Below, piece after piece: positions 55,800-64,000 of a stretch of DNA of 64,000 bases. Under the pieces are notes generated by a model that saw nothing but the letters and a program-made list of their open reading frames with translations, ran no database searches and was not told the DNA's origin. Position numbers and translations under genes: made by a program. Position 1 is the first letter of the stretch. Every line of letters starts with the position of its first letter. Origin of the DNA: Microglena sp. YARC (Eukaryota > Chlorophyta > Chlorophyceae > Chlamydomonadales > Chlamydomonadaceae); contig CM039462.1 of the NCBI GenBank assembly GCA_022414725.1, positions 93,801,278-93,865,277 on the forward strand, in the 5' to 3' direction.

Positions 55800-56226
55800 T
55801 GTTACAGTGGGTTGTGGTGAATGTTCGTTTGGTCGAGGGCCGGTATTTCCCTATTTATAGCTTTCCGGAGCGATATAACTTAAACGTCACAGGGAATGGA
55901 CTGAAGGAATGTAATGCTTACATATGCGAGATGCCATGTCAGGCGACATACCTGTCGCCTGACATGGCAGGTATAAGGGGAGAAAGACGGCAGTACCTTA
56001 GGGTACTGACGCCGCTGGGTGCAGGCTCTATCGGGCGGAGGCACTACAGCGGAAGCTGCCAGGCGGGAAGCCTGGCGCACTAGGACACTCTGGAAGGACC
56101 GGGAGAACCGGTCTATAACGCCCTAAGTGCGTCAACTCTTTTATAGGAGTGGAAATGCCATTCAAACTAAATCCTCGTTGTCGCTGGTTTGTGCAGGGAG
56201 ACCCACCTCCTGGGGTGACAAGTCGC
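55800..56226 (+). repeat. Dispersed repeat with a structured ~280-bp insertion
   Basis: The ends match 63,650-63,805: GGTGAATGTTCGTTTGGTCG at 55,815 and CCTAAGTGCG ... GGAGACCCACCTCCTGGGGTGA at 56,124-56,220. Between them this copy has about 280 extra bases (55,840-56,120) carrying several consecutive hairpins: 55,932-55,948/55,953-55,969 (17 perfect pairs, loop TACC), GTACC-TTAG-GGTAC near 55,994, GCCAGGC/GCCTGGC near 56,058 and ACCGG/CCGGT near 56,098. It may be an inserted structured RNA; no ribozyme or group I intron core was identified. Confidence 0.65.
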
Positions 56227-57140
56227 AAGCGGGGGGAAAGGGGTGGCAGCATGGAACCTTCCCATGTTGGTGCAGCTGCATGCGAAGAAGTGACCCCCGT
56301 AGCTTAATTCTCGCATGCACCATGGGTGATCTGAATGGCTTGAGCTTACTGGAGATGAGGAGGGGAGCTGGTGCGCAAAAAGCAGAGACGCTGCTCGACC
56401 CCTCTTCTACATGACCGATCTCCGAGGCTCATCTTTCTTCCGTTGCGCATGCAGACGCTGGGCGAGTATCAACAGGGATCACTCCCCAATTCGGAGTTGA
56501 ACTCAGGGGCGATGACTTGAGCTATAGCTGGCAAAATAAAAAACGAAGTATTACTAAAGCGCGAGAAGAATAGCGATTAGCAGATGGAAGATGAATTGCG
56601 CAGAATTGATTCGACTGCTCGGCAGTTCGAGTCAGCTGTCCACTAGGAGCAATCTGGTTCTGGCCGCAGGCAAGGACAAATCCTAAGCGCGTGTCGCAAG
56701 CGAATGGTTAAGAAACTTGATCAGCAGAGTGTGATTAAAGGCGAGGAGCAGGTCCCTGACGAGGAGGGAGGCTGGGAGTTTTCGATAGTAGTGGAGAAAG
56801 TAGCTACTCGTTGCGGATAAAGCTACCAAACAGCTTTTGCGAAGGATAATGACCGCTGCGGTGCTGATACTTCTAGTCATGCGCACTCCAACTATGAGCC
56901 AAATGTTTGGGTGCGGAAGTGCCCGGGGTCGTTCAAACCAGAGATCTGGTTCAAACGCCTGGACAGACGGAGAGTCGGAGAGAGACACGGGGGCTTCAGC
57001 CCCGAGACCCTGGGGGGTCCAGACTAGAGGGGGCTAAAGCAAAAATCCTCTTACACCAAAAGTAGTACCGGTAGAAACTGAGCGGGGATTTTAAAAGTGA
57101 GGCGGTACTTAGCTGGTATGATGATCCCAGGGTGGGTATG
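56227..57140. other. No recognised gene
   Basis: Ordinary base composition and several short frames on both strands, none with a recognisable motif. No repeat or tRNA signal found. Confidence 0.4.
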
Positions 57141-57153
57141 TTGGGTCAGATAT

Positions 57154-57216
57154 CATATGGGCATCTAGCAGGGCATCTAGCAGGGCATCTAACAGGGAAT
57201 CTACCAGGGCATCTAG
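57154..57216. repeat. CAGGGCATCTAG tandem repeat (LTR element target)
   Basis: About five 12-14 bp units (GGGCATCTAGCA). The LTR retrotransposon inserted inside this array, and the array continues at 61,355-61,395 on the other side. Confidence 0.9.
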
Positions 57217-57463
57217 TGTTATTCACCGGGTTTCAACGGCTCACCTAGAGTGACTTAGAGTGCACAGGACTACCTCCCTGCTGCACTGTGCTGTGATGCC
57301 GCTGCCAGCTATGGCACGGACTCTGACGCCGGTACCCTAAGGTGCCGCGCCATCTCAGTACTTCCTCCTAGCGCATTGATCGAATGCTTATCTAACTGTG
57401 AAGATCTTATCCTTACCGTCTTCCCCTCGTCTCTGTGCTTTGCACACGCTCCGGAATACTACA
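57217..57463 (+). repeat. 5' LTR, 247 bp
   Basis: Begins TGTTATTCACCGGG, ends CGGAATACTACA. It differs from the right LTR at two sites I could find (TTTCAACGG against TTTCACCGG, and CTGTGAAG against CTGTAAAG). Confidence 0.95.
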
Positions 57464-57484
57464 GGTTACGGTCCCTTCGCGTTA
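57464..57484 (+). promoter_or_regulatory. Putative half-tRNA primer binding site
   Basis: GGTTACGGTCCCTTCGCG starts immediately after the LTR. It does not begin TGG, but it resembles GGTTATGGGCCC, complementary to the anticodon arm of initiator tRNA-Met, the half-tRNA primer used by copia-type elements (10 of the first 12 bases). The assignment is inference. Confidence 0.5.
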
Positions 57485-58163
57485 GATTGTCCTTGCTCGA
57501 CGGCCATCCGAGCTGAAGGGCATTTTGATTGTTGTCCCGACGTGCTTCAATTGAAAGGAGTGAAGAAAGCTCCACCCGACAAGAATCTCCCCACTGGGAC
57601 ACAACTCTTGTGCGAAGATCAGCCGCGTTTCCGGTGATACTGCTCCATTGAGCATCCAGCTGTTCCGCCAGCCAACTCCTGCTCCATTGAGCATCAAGCT
57701 GTTCCCCTGACAACAATCTCTACCTCCACTGCGCCCCCACCACCCCCTTCCCACATCCCGTTGCTTACGCAATCTCAGCCACCTCTCAACCACCTCCTGA
57801 CCTATCAAACCCTCCAGATCGTTCCCAAGTTGGCCTTCACCTCCAACTCGCTCCTCCCACCGCCAGATTCATTCTTCCCCGCCCCAGTTGCATCGCAATT
57901 TTTCACCACTTCCTCCAAACTCCTCCCCTTCCTTCACCTCCAACCTCCCGAATCCTCCTCCCCTGTTCCTCGCAACCCCCCCCCCCCCCCCTCCCCCCCC
58001 CCCCCCCCCCCCCCTCTCCGCCGCTCCAATACTATCCTCTGACATCGATCCCGACGCCATTCTGCTGTGTGGCCACACTTGCGGATCCTATCCGGCATTC
58101 TCCTGATGGGGGGCACATCCTGATCGCCAAGGTGGCCATCTCGCTCGACTCTCCACCTGGCCA
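57485..58163. other. LTR element leader, C-rich
   Basis: Untranslated leader before the gag-like frame. It contains a near-duplicate pair (CCATTGAGCATC(A/C)AGCTGTTCC at 57,644 and 57,685) and a long C-rich tract (57,978-58,015). Frames are open in places but have no motif. Confidence 0.6.
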
Positions 58164-59075
58164 ATGCATCCTTATCCTGGACGTTTGCGCTTGAGAGAGA
58201 TTGAGCCTGTCCATTGGAACGTCTATGAACTAGGCAAGACTTTTGGTGAGTGGTACTCAGCTATCTATGATGAACTTGCTATAAGAGGCATGTTCGGTGT
58301 CATGGCAGATGCTATGCTTGATTACCAGCCGGACGATGCGCCATTCCCCCTCGGTGACTATGATGATGATGATGATGATGATGCACCTGATGAGCGATAC
58401 CCTGACAGAGAGGATTATCCCGACGCTAGAATGCGTAGCTATGCAAACGGCGTAGCATTTAGGTATATAGTCAACTCATTGTCCACTCCCCTTGTTCGCA
58501 TATTTGCCACGCGCACAGGCGTTGCATCAACATTACTGCGAGGCCTCAGATTCGCCTTTGGAAATATCAACCCTGTCATGGCCGAACATCATCGATACGT
58601 CCCGACTGTTGCCCTTGCTTGCACGCCTGTGCCCGCTGTCGTAGTCGTTTCTCTGATGCCTGCAAATGCAACAATTGAGGACAACAGCCTCAGATCCAAC
58701 TACAGCCTCAGATCCACTGTCGTTCCCATTGAACACTTGCATGGGGGGGAACTGTCTGACAACCCTGTCATCCCTCATACAAGTGTACCTGATGTAGCCC
58801 ATGATAACATCTCACGGGCTGTCACTCATGCCTCCTCTTCACCTAGCCCTCAAGCCAACCCTGATGACTTGCATTACGGGGATCTGATCACCAACCCCAC
58901 ATCCACCTCCACGACAGAAACATCCACCACTGGTACCTCATCCTGCTCCACCCAGCAAGACACCATGCCAGCCACGGCCTGCATTCCCGTCATCCACAAG
59001 AGTGACAAGATAACCCCTTCAATCTCAACTGATTGGGATCACACTTTCACCACCGTACTCACCTCTCCCACCTGA
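58164..59075 (+). CDS. Gag-like protein of the LTR element, 303 residues
   Basis: Gag forms the particle that packages retrotransposon RNA. Residues about 13-140 (PVHWNVYELGKTFGEWYSAI, then RSYANGVAFRYIVNSLSTPL and TLLRGLRFAFGN) look like the helical gag region of Copia elements, in which a W-x-W segment is followed by a helix and an A...LW.AL..F-like end; this is by eye. A DDDDDDD run lies near 66-72. The last 100 residues are Ser/Thr/Pro-rich (TSTSTTETSTTGTSSCSTQQ). No CCHC zinc knuckle and no pol follow. The ATG at 58,164 is the first in frame; the true start could be upstream. Confidence 0.62.
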   Translation: MHPYPGRLRLREIEPVHWNVYELGKTFGEWYSAIYDELAIRGMFGVMADAMLDYQPDDAPFPLGDYDDDDDDDAPDERYPDREDYPDARMRSYANGVAFRYIVNSLSTPLVRIFATRTGVASTLLRGLRFAFGNINPVMAEHHRYVPTVALACTPVPAVVVVSLMPANATIEDNSLRSNYSLRSTVVPIEHLHGGELSDNPVIPHTSVPDVAHDNISRAVTHASSSPSPQANPDDLHYGDLITNPTSTSTTETSTTGTSSCSTQQDTMPATACIPVIHKSDKITPSISTDWDHTFTTVLTSPT

Positions 59076-61090
59076 ATACGACAAACACCAGGCTCATGCC
59101 AACACCGCTGAGCTTTGCATCACAATCACACTCACCCACACTCACCTACACACATCCACGTACCCCCTGTTCTCCCAGCCCACCAGCCGTAGGCACATCA
59201 AGGCAGTACGCCTTTCTATAGGCATCGGATAACTTATCAGTAGATGAAAGGGAAATGGGGGAACATTAGCATAAGAGGATCTGCTCCTCCCCGTGTTCTG
59301 ACTTACATGCAATGAGCTGCAGCGCCCATGTGCTAATGCACCATGTGATGTGACCTATTCTTGCATGCAGATATAAACATTAGCGATACCCTCGTAAGCT
59401 GATTTCTATCTGAATGCAACATAATCCTGATGCACCGATGCACAGCAACCTACTGATGTGCTGTACTGCACAAGATTCCAAGTGCTGTACAGTACTAATG
59501 TACTGCCCATGTGAATGCACTGCTGTACTGAATTGCTGTGCACTAAACTGCAATGCTATATTGCAGATCCTTTGCATGCAGATCCCATGAGCGATACCCT
59601 CGTGAGCTGATCTGCATGCACGAAACTGCAGTACTGTACAGCACCAACGTATTGCCCATGCACTGCTCCTAATGTACTGCTGCACTGAACTGCTGTGCAC
59701 TAAACTGCAAACTGCTGTGCACGATACCCTCGTGTAATGATCTACATGTGCACCCATGTGCTGATGTACAGAAGTACTGCTGCACTAAAACTGCAGTACT
59801 GTACAGCACTAGCGACCTGCAGATTCCATGTACCTTCCAGTGCATAGTCAACCTCATGGCATAGTTACATAGTGCGATTTGATAATCCCCACCATCTGTT
59901 AAATAATTAGTAATGAACACTCTAGGAATTAATTCTTGATCTGCCCCGTACTGCCACATGTACTTAGCCACGTGCTGTTCAAGCTTCTACCCCTTCGATG
60001 TTTTCATGCTGACAACATGATGCCTGCCCGATTCTAATTTAGCATTTCAGTACTTAGCCTTCACTCCCGAATTATGGGGGAGCCTAGCAATGACATCATC
60101 AGTTGTATTCCCTGCAGCCCTTGCATTCCCTGCAGCATTCACAGCTATGCTTACGTTGATCTGCAATGACCCAGCAGCCCACAACAGCACCAGAAGTCCC
60201 TGCCGTCCCTGCATTTTCTTATCCGCCCCTAGTGCCCTTGCAGCGACCCTAGCTACCTCGCAGCCCCAAGCCCTGCTGACACCATGTAGTTACCTTGCAG
60301 CAGTCCGCCATCAGCTTGCCCTTGACTGCTTCCCCAGCACGCCAGGCACCTAATAGTTAAAACATTGCTCCCCATCTGTTGTATTAGACCTGAGCACTCT
60401 AGAATTTATTAGATTGTACGCCACCTGTACTGCCCCATGTACCTTCACAGGCAGTCAAATTTTGAATTTAGAATTATCCTAGTCTCTACCAGATGTCTGC
60501 GTTTTTAATTTAGGTTACAAGCACTCCAGCTACAACCCAAATTATGGGGGGACTAGTCCAGACATCATGCCCTTCTCGTAACCAAGGTTATCTCCACCAG
60601 CCTTAACCAAGCCTGGCAGTTTCCTTCCAGCCCCATAGCAGCCCCTCTGCACCCTAGCATGCAGCCTACCTGCAGCTTCCTTTTAGTTTCCCTGCAGCTT
60701 CCCTACAGCCCCTAGTAGTATCCCCTGCAGCCTCCTTGCAGCTCCTAGGAGTTCACTCCAGCACCCTCCTGACAGGCCCGAGTCCTGCAGACCTTCCCTT
60801 GACATTGATTGATTGCACCATGACTGGCTGCTCTCTTCTATTCAGTTTAAGTCTGTACCTCCACGGCAGCCCTTTACGCTGCCAGCCTAGATCAGTGATT
60901 GAGAGTTCTTTAGACATGATAATCACCTTTGCTGAGCCAGCCTACCTTGCCACAGCCGGTATTATTTTATCATTAACTCCTGACAAGCCTGATGAGTTAC
61001 AAATGTATTGTACCTCCATAATAGTTTTTTAAATTGTCACTCTAGTTTTTTAACTCCTCTAATTCCTGGAATTCTTCCGAATGAAGAATA
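59076..61090. other. LTR element 3' interior, no coding capacity
   Basis: About 2 kb without pol. At 59,380-59,790 an irregular repeat is built on GCGATACCCTCGT(A/G)AGCTGAT (59,385, 59,590, 59,720) and TGCACTAAACTGCA. Two internal purine tracts, AATTATGGGGGAG (60,072) and AATTATGGGGGGA (60,540), resemble the final one. CCTTGCAGC/CCCTGCAGC words are scattered at 60,100-60,760. Confidence 0.75.
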
Positions 61091-61107
61091 CCAGGAATTG
61101 GGGGGGA
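61091..61107 (+). promoter_or_regulatory. Polypurine tract of the LTR element
   Basis: GGAATTGGGGGGGA directly abuts the right LTR, as expected for plus-strand priming. Confidence 0.85.
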
Positions 61108-61354
61108 TGTTATTCACCGGGTTTCACCGGCTCACCTAGAGTGACTTAGAGTGCACAGGACTACCTCCCTGCTGCACTGTGCTGTGATGCCGCTGCCAGC
61201 TATGGCACGGACTCTGACGCCGGTACCCTAAGGTGCCGCGCCATCTCAGTACTTCCTCCTAGCGCATTGATCGAATGCTTATCTAACTGTAAAGATCTTA
61301 TCCTTACCGTCTTCCCCTCGTCTCTGTGCTTTGCACACGCTCCGGAATACTACA
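61108..61354 (+). repeat. 3' LTR, 247 bp
   Basis: Same ends and length as the left LTR, followed by the TCTAG target duplication. Confidence 0.95.
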
Positions 61355-61359
61355 TCTAG

Positions 61360-62228
61360 CAGGGTATCTACCAGGGCATCTAATAGGACCCCTCCAGGAC
61401 TGTTTGACTTAAGCAATATTTCAGCAAAGCTTGATAAAACAAAATACTGTCCTGGATTTTCATACGCCTGTCATGCCTATGATGCGTCATGTGCCTGTAG
61501 CCCTGGTCTACAGCTCAGGTGGTCTACAAGGACTACAGCTCTTGAAGCTGGGTGCAATTATTTCACCTTGGAGTGGCACCACAGAAGCTAATGTCTTTTG
61601 CCTGGATGCTAGAAAGCGGGGGCATCGAGCATGAAATACGGTACTCAGCTGCAGAGGTTAGCATGATCGGGCGTGCTGAAGGCCCAAGGAGTCAAATAAA
61701 ATGTTGCGTCTGGAAGATAGAGAGGGTGAAAACTGCTCCTCAAGCATTTTTCCCGCTAAGATATTTTGTGGCTGAGCCTGAGCGCCCCTGATGCCGTGAG
61801 GTAGAACTATCTGCACAGGTAGCGGTGTGTCTATTGCGCAAAAGACTTGTGTAACAGGGCCTGATGGGAGGCATGCTGTCATTCAGATAATCAGGTCCGC
61901 TGTCAAAAATACCGTCCAGATAATCAGGTTCCTGCGGATCAAATCAAATCTCGTCCAGATAATCAGGTCTCTGCGGCTCCCCCTGCGGCTCCCCCTGCGG
62001 CTCCCCCTGCGGGTCCCTGTCAAAAATACCGCCCCAAAAAAAGCCCACACGATTTTCAGTATGAGGATATCATCTGATCGTCGCTTCCGCTCAAACACTT
62101 CCCCGCCCCACCCCCACCAACTCATACCCACCTACCTGCACGCACAGCTGTGCAACTTCTCGCAATACAGGACATTCCCGAACTTCAGTCAATGACCCGA
62201 TCGCACCATGGTCGCCTGCAGTTCCTGC
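61360..62228. other. Flank with short tandem repeats, no gene
   Basis: CCAGATAATCAGGT occurs three times at 61,880-61,970, followed by three (CTGCGGCTCCCC) units and the AAAAATACCG(T/C)CC words. No gene recognised. Confidence 0.55.
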
Positions 62229-62274
62229 AACCAAGGAATTGGTCTCAAACAATTCCTTGGTTGAGACCAATTCC
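62229..62274. repeat. Overlapping inverted repeat of the GGAATTGGTCTC word
   Basis: AACCAAGGAATTG (62,229-62,241) pairs with CAATTCCTTGGTT (62,250-62,262), and GGAATTGGTCTCAA pairs with TTGAGACCAATTCC (62,261-62,274). The same word repeats four times at 63,842-63,980. Confidence 0.85.
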
Positions 62275-62280
62275 TTCCCC

Positions 62281-62533
62281 TCATTTATCGCAACTCCTTA
62301 CTCCACACCCCTCGCAGTGAACGCTGGAACGCAGTGGACCTGGCCTGGACCCCTCATCACTGTACCGCGGCGCTGTCAGTCTGTACTGGTTTTCAGGCTC
62401 ATTAAACGCCGGCCACCAGACCTGATCTCCCTCATTTATCGCAACTCCTTACTCCACACCCCTCGCAGTGAACGCTGGAACGCAGTGGACCTGGCCTGGA
62501 CCCCTCATCACTGTACCGCGGCGCTGTCAGTCT
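62281..62533. repeat. Perfect 102-bp direct duplication
   Basis: 62,281-62,382 and 62,432-62,533 appear identical base for base (TCATTTATCGCAACTCC ... GCGCTGTCAGTCT), separated by 49 unrelated bases. This is a very recent duplication. No coding function recognised. Confidence 0.93.
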
Positions 62534-63640
62534 ACACAATTATTCACTCATCAATCCCCCCACAACCTACTCAGGAAATGCGAAATTTCCGCAATCACGC
62601 CTAAAGACGTGATTGCCGTGGAGCTTGTACCTCGCTCCCGTTGATTCCTCTGCTCTACACATTCACCTCCTTTTCCAGACACCTCCTGTTCAGACTTTCT
62701 CAGGTATGCTTAGGTATGCTTCCTCCTGTGGTCCAAGTTTCTTTTCAACTTCTTCTTTTCTCCACCCTCATTCCTTGCCCACAGCCTAACGCTCCACCTA
62801 CACACACTGTCCCCCTCTATCACACCCCTTCAACCTCACACTGCCAAACACTCCCCCTCCTCCCACCTCCCCCCCCCCCCCCCCACACACACCCCTCTTG
62901 ACCACCATCCCCACAATCTCACTCCCCCACCACACCGCCCATAACCACTCACTCACCCCCCTATCACAACACGTTCTTACAACACACCACCACCAACCTT
63001 CACATCACACCCCTCACCCCCACCCCACCACCACAACCCTGGCCAGGGCGTGCGAGTCGCCTAGACCGGTCTGGGCCAGTAAATCCCCTCCAAACACACA
63101 CACTCACACCTTCCCTCTTCACCACCTAACCCACACTCACTCCCCACCACATCACACATAACCACACACTCTCTCCCCCATCACCACACGTTCTTACAAC
63201 TTACCACCCACCCATACCTTCACAACACACCCCTCACCCCCCCACACACAACCACCTGGTCTGGGCGTGAAATTCGCCCAAATAGACCGGTCTGGGCGTG
63301 AAAATCGCCCAGACCATAGTTCCACTGGAGATTGCTCTTTTCCTGGCTTGCCGAGGTTTACCTTAGCGGTTAGGGGGCGGCGTTAGATCGCAGGACACGC
63401 AGGCTGAGTTACAAATGTGGTGTGTTCTACATCCCTTGTGATCTACAGTACCCTTGCTGTATCGACCCTACTTGCGAGAGTAGGAAGGGGGTGGTGAGGT
63501 TCGATTCCTCAGTATTTTGGCGTCCTGGCCCTAAGCAAACCTTGTAGGGAAGTACTGTCGGATTTCTGCCCTTGTGGTGGTTCTCTAGTTATGTCTCCTT
63601 GATTCCGCCTCTAACGACCATGGCAGGGAGCTTGTCTGCC
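62534..63640. other. C/CA-rich region and tRNA-like B-box, no gene
   Basis: 62,760-63,250 is C/CA-rich low complexity (CACCACACC, poly-C at 62,868-62,884). At 63,265-63,318 ACCGGTCTGGGCGTGA repeats twice with CGCCCA partners. At 63,488-63,515 GTGAGGTTCGATTCCTCA forms a perfect five-pair T-arm with a B-box, but no matching anticodon or acceptor stem is found at normal spacing, so it is at most a tRNA-derived fragment. Confidence 0.5.
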
Positions 63641-63649
63641 GTGGTCAAC

Positions 63650-63805
63650 AGGGGTGGTGGTGAATGTTCGTTTGGTCGTGGGTTGGTATCTCTCACCAAC
63701 CCTAAGTGCGCCTACTTTGCATATTGTAGGAGTGGCACCACCATTCGAACTGAATCCTCCGTGTCGCTGGTTTGTGTCGGGAGACCCACCTCCTGGGGTG
63801 AAAGT
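63650..63805 (+). repeat. Dispersed repeat, uninterrupted copy
   Basis: Uninterrupted counterpart of 55,800-56,226: GGTGAATGTTCGTTTGGTCG, ACCCTAAGTGCG, AATCCTCCGTGTCGCTGGTT, GGAGACCCACCTCCTGGGG. Both copies share the frame RSG..I.T.SS.SLVC.GRPTSWG, but it is too short to judge coding. Confidence 0.75.
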
Positions 63806-63814
63806 CCTTTCACA

Positions 63815-64000
63815 ACTAAAAAAAAAAAAAAAAAAAAAAAACAAGGAATTGGTCTCATACAAACAAGGAATTGGTATCAGAATTCTTACAACCAAGAAAT
63901 TGGTATAGGAATTCTTGGCCGAATAGAACCCGTCTACAGATTAACGAGCAGGAACCCATGCTGACGACCTAGGAATTGGTCTCTGATTTTTTGGCTAAGC
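63815..64000. repeat. A-run followed by GGAATTGGT tandem repeats
   Basis: An A-run of more than 20 bases (about 63,819-63,841) is followed by four units of ACAAGGAATTGGT(C/A)TCA type. A poly-A next to the end of a dispersed repeat may mark a retroposed copy. The window ends within it. Confidence 0.75.

Larger units (their letters stand above)
57217..61354 (+). mobile_element. LTR retrotransposon, non-autonomous, Copia-like, 4,138 bp
   Basis: Two 247-bp LTRs (57,217-57,463 and 61,108-61,354) start TGTTATTC and end TACTACA, giving the standard TG...CA ends. I count two differences between them. The target duplication TCTAG is perfect (57,212-57,216 and 61,355-61,359). A primer site directly after the left LTR and a purine tract before the right LTR are present. 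The only long frame is gag-like; no protease, integrase or reverse transcriptase is seen, so it would need enzymes from a relative. Orientation follows the primer site, purine tract and gag frame. Confidence 0.95.

Noticed and set aside
63370..63530. A tRNA gene with B-box GGTTCGATTCC
   Set aside because: The T-arm is perfect, but the A-box candidate is too far away and no anticodon stem fits.

Overview
This is a nuclear, intron-containing eukaryotic window, most likely from a green alga. One plus-strand gene, interrupted by very large tandem arrays, runs from about 10.5 kb to 43.95 kb. It encodes the COPII outer-coat protein SEC31 and reads most like the land-plant form as I remember it. Telomere-type TTTAGGG repeats (54,335-54,363 and 50,362-50,379) and TGTAA-rich 3' ends also fit Viridiplantae. 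A prasinophyte-grade alga with a repeat-bloated genome is my guess; the species cannot be settled from the sequence. There is no bacterial operon, CRISPR array or rRNA gene.

Layout. 1-7,984: an interrupted AATG tetranucleotide satellite, then exactly 1,000 N. 8,985-10,545: G/T-rich sequence with no recognisable gene. 10.5-43.95 kb: SEC31 from the end of its WD40 part (not in the window) through the helical ACE1 region, the proline-rich linker and the C-terminal helical domain. Seven exons have clear borders and agreeing phases; the others are damaged by small indels. Nearly every exon is flanked by tandem arrays whose units carry a copy of the exon edge plus its splice site: acceptor-edge copies upstream, donor-edge copies downstream. 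Several introns are GT-rich in the 5' part and CA/C-rich in the 3' part, so the pre-mRNA could fold back on itself. One intron holds a 9.4-kb array of a GGTGCCTTGGGT-type 12-mer.

44-64 kb is a nest of mobile elements: a tRNA-derived SINE family (five copies in the window), hAT-like MITEs including one nested in another with two sets of 8-bp target duplications, a 5'-truncated APE-type LINE on the minus strand, and a complete 4,138-bp LTR retrotransposon (247-bp LTRs, 5-bp target duplication TCTAG) that encodes only a gag-like protein. A member of the first MITE family starts exactly at the donor of the last SEC31 intron, which looks like intron creation by transposon insertion.

Many repeat units differ by single-base insertions or deletions, so part of the apparent frame damage may be uncorrected long-read error. 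Frame breaks should not be read as pseudogenisation without checking.
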